This document shows positions 36,970-48,453 of a stretch of 48,453 nt of DNA, piece after piece. The stretch comes from Planctomycetota bacterium (GTDB lineage: Bacteria; Planctomycetota; Phycisphaerae; Phycisphaerales; UBA1924): the NCBI GenBank assembly GCA_022563015.1, contig JADFOF010000002.1, positions 1 through 48,453 of the forward strand, given 5' to 3'. The notes under the pieces were generated by a model. That model did no database searches, had not been told where the DNA came from, and saw only the letters and a program-made list of their open reading frames with translations. The translations under genes and the position numbers were made by a program. Each line of letters begins with the position of its first letter. The stretch's first letter is position 1.

Positions 36970-38583
36970 ATGACCACCAAACAAATCATGTTTCAGGATT
37001 CCGCCCTTGGGCTGATGAAGAAGGGTGTCGATCAACTCGCCGACGCCGTCAAGTGCACCATGGGCCCGTCCGGCCGACACGTCGTCATCCAGAAGTCGTG
37101 GGGCGGACCGACCGTGACCAAGGACGGCGTGAGCGTCGCCAAGGAGATCACGCTCCCCGAGCCATTCGAGTCCATGGGGGCCAAGATGGTCAACGAGGTC
37201 GCGAAGAAGACAGCCGACATCGCCGGTGACGGAACCACCGCCGCGACCGTGCTGGCCCAGGCGATCCTGACCGCGGGCCTTCGGTACGTCTCGTCGGGGG
37301 CGAACCCGGTGCACATCCAGCGTGGGATCAACAAGGCCGCCGTCGCCGCCGCCGCCGCCATCGACGACATGGCCGTCAAGTGCAAGGGCAAAGCCGACTA
37401 CAAGAAGATCGCCACGGTTTCATCAAACAACGACGCCGAGGTCGCCGAGATGATCGCCGAGGCCATCGACAAGGTCGGGCCCGACGGCGTGGTCGAGGTC
37501 GAGGACGGCAAGAGTGCCGACACCACGCTCGAATACGTCGAGGGCATGCAGTTCGATAAGGGCTACCTCTCGCCGTACTTCATGACCGACCCCAAGACCG
37601 CCGAGTGTGTCTTCGAGGACTGCCTCATCCTCATCCACGAGAAGAAGGTCTCCAACCTGACGGATCTGCTGCCGTTGTTGAACAAGACGATCACCACCGA
37701 CAAGCCGCTGCTGCTCATCGCCGAGGACGTCGAGAACGAGGCCCTGGCGACATTGGTCGTCAACCGCCTCCGCGGCTCGCTCAAAATCTGTGCGGTCAAG
37801 GCGCCCGGCTTCGGCGACCGGCGCAAGGCGATGCTCGGCGACATCGCCGTGCTCACCGGCGGCACATTCTTCGCCGAAGACCTCGGCCGAAGCCTCGACT
37901 CGATCGAGGTGAATGAACTCGGCCGGGCCAAGAAGATCGTCATCACCAAAGACGACACGACCATCATCGAGGGCGCCGGCAAGAAGAGCGACATCAAGGC
38001 CCGCGCCGATCAGATCATGACTCTCTGGGACAAGTCCACCAGCGACTACGACAAGGAGAAGCTGATGGAGCGTCACGCCAAGCTCACCGGAGGCGTGGCG
38101 ATCATCAAGGTCGGCGGCGCCACCGAGATCGCCATGAAACAGCGCAAGGATCTCGTGCAGGACGCGCTGCACGCGACGCGGGCGGCGGCTAAGGACGGCT
38201 ATGTGCCCGGCGGCGGCGTCGCACTCATCCGCGCCCAGGACGCCATCGAGGACGCACGCAGGAAGGCCAAGGGCGACGAGAAGTTCGGCTTCGACATCGT
38301 CCACAACGCCGTCGAGTCCTGCGCCTGGCAGATCGCCGCCAACGCAGGGTACGACGGCGACATCGTCGTCGACGAGATCAAGTCCGGCACGGGCGGGTTC
38401 GGCTTCAACGCCGACACCGGCGAGTACGGAGACCTGACCAGGCAGGGCATCATCGATCCGGCGCTTGTGGCCAAAAGCTCGCTGACGAACGCGGCCTCGG
38501 TCGCCGGCCTCATGCTCACCACCGACGTCATGATCACCGAACTCAAGGACGACGAGGAGGCGGCCGTCGGTGCGACCGCATGA
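36970..38583 (+). CDS. groEL: Chaperonin GroEL (copy 2), no GGM tail
   Basis: [79 protein letters not shown]; ends DDEEAAVGATA. Confidence 0.97.
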   Translation: MTTKQIMFQDSALGLMKKGVDQLADAVKCTMGPSGRHVVIQKSWGGPTVTKDGVSVAKEITLPEPFESMGAKMVNEVAKKTADIAGDGTTAATVLAQAILTAGLRYVSSGANPVHIQRGINKAAVAAAAAIDDMAVKCKGKADYKKIATVSSNNDAEVAEMIAEAIDKVGPDGVVEVEDGKSADTTLEYVEGMQFDKGYLSPYFMTDPKTAECVFEDCLILIHEKKVSNLTDLLPLLNKTITTDKPLLLIAEDVENEALATLVVNRLRGSLKICAVKAPGFGDRRKAMLGDIAVLTGGTFFAEDLGRSLDSIEVNELGRAKKIVITKDDTTIIEGAGKKSDIKARADQIMTLWDKSTSDYDKEKLMERHAKLTGGVAIIKVGGATEIAMKQRKDLVQDALHATRAAAKDGYVPGGGVALIRAQDAIEDARRKAKGDEKFGFDIVHNAVESCAWQIAANAGYDGDIVVDEIKSGTGGFGFNADTGEYGDLTRQGIIDPALVAKSSLTNAASVAGLMLTTDVMITELKDDEEAAVGATA

Positions 38584-38603
38584 GACGTTGGGCGGGGAAA
38601 GCC

Positions 38604-38624
38604 CGCGGCGCTTTGTACGCCGCG
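38604..38624 (+). terminator. Possible hairpin after groEL2 (7-bp stem CGCGGCG/CGCCGCG, 7-nt loop), no U-tract
   Basis: CGCGGCG CTTTGTA CGCCGCG between groEL2 and dnaJ. Confidence 0.3.
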
Positions 38625-38691
38625 CGAGCCTCGGATCTAAAGACCCGCCGGCTCGATTGACGATTGTGAGTTAGCGGGATCGGAGCGCCGC

Positions 38692-39840
38692 ATGCCCACC
38701 ACGCGCGACTACTACGAAACCCTCGGCGTCGAGCGAGCCGCCGACGCGGACGAGGTCAAACGCGCCTACCGCCGCCTCGCGATGAAGTACCACCCGGATC
38801 GCAACCCTGACGATCCAGAGGCCGAGGCCAAGTTCAAGGAACTCGCCGAGGCCTACGAGGTGCTCTCGGACGACAACAGGCGGAAGATGTACGACCGTCA
38901 CGGCCACGCGGGGCTGCGAGGAGCAGGCGCCGCCGGGCACGACTTCTCGCGCATGAACGTCGACGACATCTTCTCGATGTTTACTGACATTTTCGGCGGG
39001 GGGTTCGGGCAGGCGGCGCCGGGGGCCCGGCGCAGCGTCGCGCGCGGATACGACCTCGAAACGGAGGTCACGCTCGCACTCGCCGACGTGCTCGAAGGCT
39101 GCGAACGCCAGGTCGAGTTCACGCGCCTGGACGTGTGCGACGAGTGCACCGGCTCGGGCGCCAGGCGGGGCACCGCGCCAATCACCTGCCCGACCTGCGG
39201 CGGCAACGGCCGGGTCCAGCAGCAGGGGCTGGGCGGCATGTTTCGGATGGTCACCGCGTGTCCCTCCTGCCGCGGGCGAGGGCGGATCGTGAAGGAACTG
39301 TGCGAGGCCTGCCGCGGCAAGGGACGCGTGCCCAAGAAACGCACGCTGTCGGTCAAGATCCCGCGCGGCATCTCGTCCGGACAGGCGGTGCGCATCCAGG
39401 GCGAGGGCGAACCTCCCCCGGCCGAATCATCGCCGACCGGCGCCGGCGTCCGTGGCGATCTGCATGTCGTCATTCGCGTGAAAGACCACGAGCTGTTCCA
39501 GCGCGAGGGCGATCATCTCGTTCTCGAGATGCCGATCAGCTTCTCGCAGGCGGCGTTGGGCGCGGACGTGCAGATTCCCACGCTCAACGGGCGCGCCGAG
39601 TTGACGATTCCGCGAGGCACACAGCACGGCGCCATCTTCCGCCTCAACGGCAAGGGGCTGCCCGGTCTTCGCACCCCCCGTCGGGGCGACCTGGTCGTCG
39701 CGATCCGCATCGAGATTCCGAGGAAACTCAACGCCAGGCAGGAAGATCTGCTGCGTTCGTTCGCCAAGACAGAGGATCACGACGTTCTGCCGGTAAGCCA
39801 CGGATTCTGGAAGAAAATAAAGGACCTGATCGGGAGCTAG
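38692..39840 (+). CDS. dnaJ: Chaperone DnaJ
   Basis: [35 protein letters not shown]-domain with HPD; four CxxCxGxG-like zinc-binding repeats. Confidence 0.97.
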   Translation: MPTTRDYYETLGVERAADADEVKRAYRRLAMKYHPDRNPDDPEAEAKFKELAEAYEVLSDDNRRKMYDRHGHAGLRGAGAAGHDFSRMNVDDIFSMFTDIFGGGFGQAAPGARRSVARGYDLETEVTLALADVLEGCERQVEFTRLDVCDECTGSGARRGTAPITCPTCGGNGRVQQQGLGGMFRMVTACPSCRGRGRIVKELCEACRGKGRVPKKRTLSVKIPRGISSGQAVRIQGEGEPPPAESSPTGAGVRGDLHVVIRVKDHELFQREGDHLVLEMPISFSQAALGADVQIPTLNGRAELTIPRGTQHGAIFRLNGKGLPGLRTPRRGDLVVAIRIEIPRKLNARQEDLLRSFAKTEDHDVLPVSHGFWKKIKDLIGS

Positions 39841-39864
39841 CGGCTCTCGCCGGGACATCGCGAT

Positions 39865-40575
39865 ATGAGCAGACGCAGCAAACAAAGCAAAGACCACCAC
39901 GACGACGCCGAACCAGCCGACTCCATCGACCCCACCGAGATCGCCGACCCCGGTGAGCAGGCCGAGGCGCTCGACATCGAGGCGCCCGACATCAAGGCGG
40001 ACAATGACGCCCACGTCTTCGACCTTGACGCAGGGCCCGAGGATTCTCTGGTGTTCGAACTCGAACGCCGGCTCGGCGAGATGGAAACCGAGGTCGCCGA
40101 ATATCGAGACAAGTACCAGCGGGCGCTCGCCGATTTTCAGAACTTCCAGCGTCGGTCGCAGACCAACGAGCGGAACGCCCGCGAGCAGGGTGTGCGCGAT
40201 GTGCTCGAGAGTCTGCTCGGCGTGCTCGATCATTTCGAGCTCGCCATCGCGCAGGACATCTCGACCGTGACGACCGAGCAGCTCGTCAGCGGCGTGGGCG
40301 TCATCAAGAGCGAGCTGCTGCGCGCGCTTCAAGCGCACGGCGTCGGGCTGATCTCGCCCGAGCCCGGGGACGAGTTCGACCCCAACACCCATGAGGCGGT
40401 CGTGCACCAGGCGGTCGAGGGAGTCCGGCCCGGGTGCGTCTCGATGACGCTCCAGGCGGGTTACACCATCCGCGACCGCGTGGTCCGCCCCGCCAAGGTC
40501 GGTGTGGCGCCAGGCCCATCCGCCGATGAACCCGCTGATGATACCGCTGATGAACTCGAACAGAGCGAGGACTGA
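39865..40575 (+). CDS. grpE: Nucleotide exchange factor GrpE
   Basis: YRDKYQRALADFQNFQRRSQTNERNAREQGVRDVLESLLGVLDHFELAI; FDPNTHEAVVHQAVEGVRPGCVSMTLQAGYTIRDRVVRPAKVGVA. Confidence 0.95.
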   Translation: MSRRSKQSKDHHDDAEPADSIDPTEIADPGEQAEALDIEAPDIKADNDAHVFDLDAGPEDSLVFELERRLGEMETEVAEYRDKYQRALADFQNFQRRSQTNERNAREQGVRDVLESLLGVLDHFELAIAQDISTVTTEQLVSGVGVIKSELLRALQAHGVGLISPEPGDEFDPNTHEAVVHQAVEGVRPGCVSMTLQAGYTIRDRVVRPAKVGVAPGPSADEPADDTADELEQSED

Positions 40576-40581
40576 GCGACC

Positions 40582-40902
40582 ATGCCGACGTATGAGTACC
40601 GCTGCGCCGCGTGCGAGCATGAATTCGAGCTGTTCCAGCCCATGAGCGAAGGCTCCAGGCGCAAGTGCCCCGAATGCGGGAAGATGAAGCTGATTCGACT
40701 CATCGGCACCGGCGCCGCCGTCATCTTCAAGGGCTCCGGCTTCTACCAGACCGACTACCGCTCCGAGTCATACAAGAAGGCGGCGGAGAAGGACAAGAAA
40801 AGCATGGACGGCAAGTCGGACGCGAAGAAGAAGGGCGGCGACAAAAAGGGCAAGGCCGAGGCGCCTTCGAAAAAGCCGTCCGGCGAAGCGTCCAAAGACT
40901 GA
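40582..40902 (+). CDS. FmdB-family zinc ribbon protein with Lys-rich tail
   Basis: MPTYEYRCAACEHEFELFQPMSEGSRRKCPECGKMKLIRLIGTGAAVIFKGSGFYQTDYR. Confidence 0.93.
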   Translation: MPTYEYRCAACEHEFELFQPMSEGSRRKCPECGKMKLIRLIGTGAAVIFKGSGFYQTDYRSESYKKAAEKDKKSMDGKSDAKKKGGDKKGKAEAPSKKPSGEASKD

Positions 40903-41023
40903 TACACACTCGCGGACAACGTCGCACACCGCGATCACGCACGGTCGGTGTTCACAACCCTCGAGCGCCGACTGAAATCCGTATCAGCATCCGGCGATGG
41001 AGTGGACCTATCCTCTGATCGGC

Positions 41024-41404
41024 ATGATCGTCGGCCACGGCATCGACATCGCGTCCATTCCCCGCATCGAGCGATCGCTGGAGCGCTTCGCCGAGCGGTT
41101 TCTTCAGCGGTGCTTCACGCAACGCGAGCAGGACTACGCGCAGGGTCGTCGGCGTCCGGCCACGCACCTCGCCGGACGCTTCGCCGCCAAGGAAGCCGTC
41201 CTCAAGGCGCTCGGCACCGGGTGGCGCAGCGGCATCGCCTGGACCGACATCGAGATTCTGTCCATGCCGACGGGTGAACCGGCCCTGACGCTTCATGGAA
41301 TGGCGGCCCGGATCGCCGAGGAGCGCGGCGCCACACGGTGGTGGATCTCGATCAGCCACACCGAAGATCACGTCATCGCATCAGCAATCGCGACCTCGGA
41401 CTGA
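41024..41404 (+). CDS. acpS: Holo-[acyl-carrier-protein] synthase
   Basis: MIVGHGIDIASIPRIERSLERFAERFLQRCFTQREQDY...LAGRFAAKEAVLKALGTG...ISISHTEDHVIASAIA; alternative start 40997. Confidence 0.93.
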   Translation: MIVGHGIDIASIPRIERSLERFAERFLQRCFTQREQDYAQGRRRPATHLAGRFAAKEAVLKALGTGWRSGIAWTDIEILSMPTGEPALTLHGMAARIAEERGATRWWISISHTEDHVIASAIATSD

Positions 41405-41443
41405 CACGCCTTTGGGGCGCATGAGGGCGCGGTGGCGCCTCGA

Positions 41444-42490
41444 TCACCCGCCGCCGCCGGGAGGTGGCTCGACCGGTTCGCCCTCGGACGGCGCAATCTG
41501 AACGCGCTCCAGCTCGCGCCGATGCGGCAGGAACTCGTCCGCGTACCACTCGCGCCATTTCCGGTCGTCGAATCCGAATCCGGGGACCGGCTGACCCATG
41601 CCCGCGCTCGCCAGATCGACCAGCGAATAGTACACGTCCATGTGGTAGGTGATCACCGCGGCGTCGATAACGCGCATGACGACACCCTCGGTAATAACGC
41701 TGATGGTCGGATCGAATCCGACCGCGCTGTCGGCGACGACCGGCGTCAGGTCGCTGACGAACGCCTGCTGCGTACCGACGAGGATGTACGCCAAAGCGCC
41801 GGTTCCGTCTCCGCTCCGAGCGCCGCCCCCGCCCACCTGCGCGTTGATCATCATCGGGATCGCGTCGTAGATCCGCAGGATGTTGGCCACGTGCGCCGCC
41901 GACCCGAGTTCAACGTCCGAACGCCCCTTGCGCAGCCCTGTCGCGACGACCCAGAGCACGCTCTCGGAGACCTCTCCGGTCTGTTGGTATCGCTTCGTGA
42001 GCCGCTCCGCGGCGCTTCGGCGGATCTTCTTCTCGTCATCGAACACCGCGGTCCAGGCCAGCGTTCCGTCCGACTCGTCCGTGCCCAGCGCCGCGAGGTG
42101 GTCGAGGATCGCCTCGCGGACATCATCGCCCTCGCGCCGGAAAATATCGAGCAGGCTCGGGAACGACGCGGGATCGGTGAAGTCCCGCAGGCGTTCAATC
42201 CCCGCCTGCCGGATCTCGATGTTGCGGATGTTCCTGAAGTACGTCGCGCGGATCTTGCGGAGCTGACGTTCGACATCGACCCGCCGCTTCTGGAAGTCGC
42301 GATACTGAGCCATCGCCGGGTCATCCGGCGCGGGGAACTCGAACATCGCGTCCGGAGGCGTCTGGACCGTGGGCGCGGAGATGTTCATGTCGGCCTGAGC
42401 GGCAGCCCCAAAGGTGAACGCAAGCGAGCAGACCACCGCCGTCCCCATCGCCGCCCGGTTCGACCTCGGTCGTCGCATAGCTCGCTCCAT
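41444..42490 (-). CDS. Secreted HEAT-repeat-like hypothetical protein
   Basis: Signal peptide-like N-terminus (MGTAVVCSLAFTFGAAAQA) and helical repeats (FPSLLDIFRREGDDVREAILDHLAAL). Confidence 0.6.
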   Translation of the reverse strand: MERAMRRPRSNRAAMGTAVVCSLAFTFGAAAQADMNISAPTVQTPPDAMFEFPAPDDPAMAQYRDFQKRRVDVERQLRKIRATYFRNIRNIEIRQAGIERLRDFTDPASFPSLLDIFRREGDDVREAILDHLAALGTDESDGTLAWTAVFDDEKKIRRSAAERLTKRYQQTGEVSESVLWVVATGLRKGRSDVELGSAAHVANILRIYDAIPMMINAQVGGGGARSGDGTGALAYILVGTQQAFVSDLTPVVADSAVGFDPTISVITEGVVMRVIDAAVITYHMDVYYSLVDLASAGMGQPVPGFGFDDRKWREWYADEFLPHRRELERVQIAPSEGEPVEPPPGGGG

Positions 42491-42733
42491 CGGGGGGTGA
42501 TCCGTCTCAGCCGCGCTGCCGTTTCATCCTAAAACGAGCCGGGCCGATGACTTCAGAAGCGCCCGGCCGGGTTTCGCTGTCGGCCCGGGCCTTCCCCCTG
42601 TGTATAACGCACGGCGGTCTCGGCGGTTCCCTGTTCGGAGCCCGGAAGGGGTTTCGATGCACGACAGGCGGACCCACGCTACGCTCTGGGGCCCGCTGAA
42701 GGGGCCAGGCTCACGCCCCCGGGATCGACGCCA

Positions 42734-44224
42734 ATGAGTCTCCACTGGCCCATCCTCCGCACGCTCGCCGCCCATCCCGGGCGAACGATTATCCACGACG
42801 ACCGTGGGAAGTACCGCTCGATCGAGATCCTGGTGGGCGCCCTGCACGTGGCCGCCGCCATCGCGCCCCGCTGCCGTACCGACACGGTGGGCCTGCTCCT
42901 GCCCACCAGCGCCGCGTTCCCGGTCGCCGCCCTGGCCGGGTGGATTCTCGGCAAGGTCGTCGTTCCGCTCAACTACCTGCTCAAGCCGGACGAGCTTCAG
43001 TTCGTGATCGACGACTGCGGCACGGACACGGTGCTGAGCGTCAAGCCGATGCTCGAGCACCTGGGCGCCGCCCCCCGCGTCGACACACTGCTCATGATGG
43101 AGGACATCCCGCTCAAGGGGATTCCCGCGCTGCGCTGGCCCGCGTCTGCCAAAGACGACGATCTGGCGGTCCTGCTGTACACGTCCGGCACGAGCGGCAA
43201 GCCCAAGGGCGTCATGCTCACCCACGGCAACATCTCCGCCAACATCCGCCAGTGCGTCCAGTGGGTCCGGTTCACAAAGCGCGACACGCTCCTGGGCGTG
43301 CTCCCGCAGTTCCACAGCTTCGGGCTGACGGTGCTCACGCTCTTGCCGTTGACCATCGGCGCCCGTGCTGTCTACACCGCCCGCTTCGTGCCCGGCAAGA
43401 TCGTCAGGCTGTTCCGCGAGCATCGCCCCACCGTGTTCATCGGGATTCCCTCGATGTACGGGGCGCTGCTGACCGTCAAGAACGCCAGCCCCGACGACTT
43501 CGTCTCGCTGAAGTTTGCCGTCTCCGGCGGCGAGCCGCTGCCCGACGACGTGGCCGAGCGATTCCGCGAGCGGTTCGGTATAACCATCAGCGAAGGATAC
43601 GGGCTCACCGAGACTTCGCCGGTGACCAACTGGTGTCGGCCGCATGAGTACCGCGCACACTCGGTCGGCCCGGCCCTGCCCCGCATCGAAACCCGGATCG
43701 TCTGCCTCGAATCAGAGCGCGATCTCGGGCCCGACGAGGAGGGTGAGATCCGCTTCCGCGGGCCCAACATCATGAAGGGCTACTTCAACCGACCCGACGA
43801 GACCGCCGCGGCGTTTGACGAACGCGGGTACTTTCGCACCGGCGACATCGGCAAGCTCGATAAGGACGGCTTCCTGTCGATCACGGGCAGGCTCAAGGAA
43901 ATGCTCATCATCGGCGGCGAGAACGTCTTTCCGCGTGAGATTGAAGAGGCGCTCAATCACCATCCGTCGGTGCACGCCTCGGCCGTGCTGGGAATGACCG
44001 ATCCCGTCCGCGGCGAGGTGCCCGTCGCGTTCGTCGAGCTGGAAGAGGGCGCCGATTTCGACGAGGGTCAGCTCAAGGCGTGGTGCCGCGACGCGCTGGC
44101 CGGATACAAGGTTCCCAGGCAGATCCGCCGCGTGGACCAGCTGCCGCGCAACCCCACGGGCAAGATCATGCGCCGCGAGCTGAAGCCGCTGATCGAGAGC
44201 GATGCGGCGGGCAAGAACGCCTAG
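42734..44224 (+). CDS. AMP-dependent acyl-CoA synthetase/ligase
   Basis: LLYTSGTSGKPKGVMLTHGN, GYGLTETSPV, YFRTGDIGKLDKDGFLSITGRLKEMLIIGGENVFPREIEEAL, RNPTGKIMRREL. Confidence 0.95.
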   Translation: MSLHWPILRTLAAHPGRTIIHDDRGKYRSIEILVGALHVAAAIAPRCRTDTVGLLLPTSAAFPVAALAGWILGKVVVPLNYLLKPDELQFVIDDCGTDTVLSVKPMLEHLGAAPRVDTLLMMEDIPLKGIPALRWPASAKDDDLAVLLYTSGTSGKPKGVMLTHGNISANIRQCVQWVRFTKRDTLLGVLPQFHSFGLTVLTLLPLTIGARAVYTARFVPGKIVRLFREHRPTVFIGIPSMYGALLTVKNASPDDFVSLKFAVSGGEPLPDDVAERFRERFGITISEGYGLTETSPVTNWCRPHEYRAHSVGPALPRIETRIVCLESERDLGPDEEGEIRFRGPNIMKGYFNRPDETAAAFDERGYFRTGDIGKLDKDGFLSITGRLKEMLIIGGENVFPREIEEALNHHPSVHASAVLGMTDPVRGEVPVAFVELEEGADFDEGQLKAWCRDALAGYKVPRQIRRVDQLPRNPTGKIMRRELKPLIESDAAGKNA

Positions 44225-44251
44225 ACTCGATTTCTCGGGAGACCTCTCACC

Positions 44252-44899
44252 ATGCAGCTGTATATCGACACCGCGAATCTTGACGAGATCAAGGAGGCGC
44301 ACGACCTGGGCGTGCTCGACGGCGTGACCACGAACCCGACGCTCATCGCCAGGGAGGGCGTCGACTACGGCAAGCGGCTGGCCGAGATATGCGAGGTCGT
44401 CAAGGGCCCGGTCTCCGCCGAAGTCATCGCCCTCGACGCGGCGGGCATGATCGAAGAGGGCGTGCAGCGTGCCGAGATCGCCGAGAACATTGTCGTCAAG
44501 CTGCCCTGCACCGTCGACGGGCTCAAGGCGTGCAAGTCGCTCACGGACCGTGACATTCGTACCAACCTGACGCTTTGTTTTCAGCCGCTCCAGGCGCTCA
44601 TGGTCGCCAAGGCCGGGGCCTTTCTCGTCAGCCCGTTCATCGGGCGCATCGACGATATCGGCGAGGACGGGATGGACCTCATACACCGGATCCGCGCCAT
44701 CTACGACAACTACGGGTTCGAAACCAAGATCCTCGCGGCCTCGATCCGTCACCCGAAGCACATGCTGGACTGCGCGCTCGCGGGCGCCGACGTGGCGACG
44801 GTGCCGTTCAAGGTCATCGCCCAGTTCATGCAGCACCCGCTGACGGACAAGGGGCTGGACGCGTTCCTGGCGGATTATCAGAAGACGTTCGGCCGGTGA
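44252..44899 (+). CDS. Transaldolase / fructose-6-phosphate aldolase family
   Basis: MQLYIDTANLDEIKEAHDLGVLDGVTTNPTLIAREG, VVKLPCTVDGLKA, KILAASIRHPKHMLDCALAGADVATVPFKVIAQFMQHPLTDKGLDAFLADYQK. Confidence 0.95.
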   Translation: MQLYIDTANLDEIKEAHDLGVLDGVTTNPTLIAREGVDYGKRLAEICEVVKGPVSAEVIALDAAGMIEEGVQRAEIAENIVVKLPCTVDGLKACKSLTDRDIRTNLTLCFQPLQALMVAKAGAFLVSPFIGRIDDIGEDGMDLIHRIRAIYDNYGFETKILAASIRHPKHMLDCALAGADVATVPFKVIAQFMQHPLTDKGLDAFLADYQKTFGR

Positions 44900-45105
44900 A
44901 CAGGCGTCGCGTCTCTGAATGACGAATATCCGTCGCGAACAAGCCCGCGCGTGCCGCCGTACTTGGAGTGCCGCGGCGAGCCGTGATCCTCGGTTATCAG
45001 ACAGTTCCGGGGCACGTGCGCGTCGCTCCGATGGGACAAAGAGGCCTGGTGTGCCCGGTATCGTTGCCGAGGCGTCGAACATGTGGCAAAATACTGGCAC
45101 CGGGG

Positions 45106-45133
45106 TCGACAGGTGCCTAAAGCCTGCGACAAT
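45106..45133 (+). promoter_or_regulatory. Candidate promoter TCGACA-N16-GACAAT upstream of the NusG-like gene
   Basis: -35-like 45106-45111 and -10-like 45128-45133. Confidence 0.3.
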
Positions 45134-45187
45134 AAAGGGTTCGAGGCGATAGGCCGTCGGCACGCGTGGTGTAGACTCGGGACCATC

Positions 45188-45206
45188 GCTCGGGGAATCC
45201 CCGAGC
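45188..45206 (+). promoter_or_regulatory. Leader hairpin GCTCGGGG-AAT-CCCCGAGC before the NusG-like gene
   Basis: Perfect 8-bp stem with 3-nt loop, about 50 nt before the ATG at 45258. Confidence 0.45.
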
Positions 45207-45257
45207 CGGGGCACAGGGTCGGGCGATCGATGCATCGAAGATGCGGAGGTGTGTGAG

Positions 45258-45845
45258 ATGATCGCGGAGGTCGGTGTCATCGAGACGCTCGGGCACGAGT
45301 CGAGCCGACCGATCGTGACTGATCCCTTCGCGGATTCGGACACCGAGGTGGGCGGATTGCGAGCCGAGTGGTTCGTCCTTCACACGCGCAGCCGACAGGA
45401 GAAGGTCGTCGCCGAGCATCTCGAGCGGATGGCGATCCGGCACTTCCTGCCCATGGTGAAGGTGGAGCGTCGTTACGCCCATCGTCGTCGGATCGTGCTC
45501 AAGCCCATCTTTCCGTCGTATGTGTTCATGCGCGGGACATGGGATGACCGGGCTCGAGCGCTCTCGACCAATCGCATAGCGAAGGTGATCGAGGCGCCCG
45601 ATCAGACGCGGCTGATTCATGAACTAAGACAGATCCACGCGGCGCTCGCCGCGGGAGTGACCCTGGATCCGTACCCCTACCTGCGTGTCGGTCATCGGGT
45701 GCGGGTGAGATCGGGCCCCCTCATGGGGGTCGAAGGGCTGGTCGAGGAGCGACGTAAGCCCCACAGGTTGGTTCTGCAGGTGCAGACGCTGGGCCAGGCC
45801 ATGAGCCTGGAACTGGACGCGGACCTGCTCGAGCCGATGGACTGA
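45258..45845 (+). CDS. NusG-family specialised antiterminator (UpxY/RfaH/LoaP-like)
   Basis: EWFVLHTRSRQEKVVAEHLERMAIRHFLPMVKVERRYAHRRRIVLKPIFPSYVFM (NGN domain) and RVGHRVRVRSGPLMGVEGLVEERR (KOW). Confidence 0.85.
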   Translation: MIAEVGVIETLGHESSRPIVTDPFADSDTEVGGLRAEWFVLHTRSRQEKVVAEHLERMAIRHFLPMVKVERRYAHRRRIVLKPIFPSYVFMRGTWDDRARALSTNRIAKVIEAPDQTRLIHELRQIHAALAAGVTLDPYPYLRVGHRVRVRSGPLMGVEGLVEERRKPHRLVLQVQTLGQAMSLELDADLLEPMD

Positions 45846-45860
45846 TCGAGGGCGGAGCCC

Positions 45861-46103
45861 ATGCGCAGTCCGGTAATTGATCTGCACGCGGGAATGCGTG
45901 CACGAATTGTGCGCGCCAAGGGGCCGGAGGCCGCGCTCATCGCCCATGCCGATTCGCTCCGTCGGTGGGAAATCCCCAATTCGGACCGCCGAGCGGTCGC
46001 TGCGGCACACAGCGCGGCCGAAGGCGGACGCCCGGATCCCGTTGTGCAACCTGGGCCGAAAACGACGGTGGCGCGGGTGCTGGGGAGTGCGGATTCGGGG
46101 TAA
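45861..46103 (+). CDS. Hypothetical small protein, 80 aa
   Basis: ATG preceded by a GGGCGGAG purine-rich stretch immediately after the NusG-like gene; no family recognised. Confidence 0.3.
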   Translation: MRSPVIDLHAGMRARIVRAKGPEAALIAHADSLRRWEIPNSDRRAVAAAHSAAEGGRPDPVVQPGPKTTVARVLGSADSG

Positions 46104-46180
46104 TCAGGGCGAAAGCGGCGGCCTGGACAAGATGCGTAACCGATAATGGACTCTTGGAGAGGTAACGTAGGGAGTTCATC

Positions 46181-48453
<2,273 letters not shown>

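Noticed and set aside
41432-42532. 366-aa plus-strand ORF opposite the HEAT-like gene
   Set aside because: Antisense shadow with Arg/Asp/His-rich composition; the minus-strand ORF has a signal peptide and plausible helical repeats.

Overview
High-GC bacterial window, probably Planctomycetota (Phycisphaerae-like) by gene content and style; the taxon is an inference. The left ~22.7 kb is a type II secretion-like operon: gspF (truncated at the window edge), gspG, H, I, J, K, an L/PilM-like gene, an M-like gene with a GspC-like C-terminus, a secretin gene, and a small lipoprotein gene. The most striking object is the secretin, a 4599-aa continuous ORF (8364..22163). It has an N0-like N-terminus and a canonical C-terminal secretin domain. 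Between them lie about 50 tandem secretin N-domain-like repeats (manual count), where ordinary GspD has three after N0. The array contains a higher-order five-repeat duplication and one long linker. The middle region carries sucA, sucB, a low-MW phosphatase, a glycosyltransferase, two lipoproteins, a DUF2752-like protein, an EAL protein and a lone nuoA. A chaperone island follows (groEL1, groES, groEL2, dnaJ, grpE). It is interrupted by two accessory insertions. The first contains a MNT nucleotidyltransferase, a HEPN gene apparently truncated into a duplicated groEL 3' tail, and a small caspase/CHAT-like ORF. The second is a ~444-bp four-helix-bundle (IVP-type) element bounded by inverted arrays of four 7-mers. 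The right end holds acpS, an acyl-CoA synthetase, a transaldolase, a NusG/UpxY-like gene, and a low-complexity secreted ORF that runs off the window and is missing from the supplied ORF track. No tRNA, rRNA or CRISPR array was recognised.
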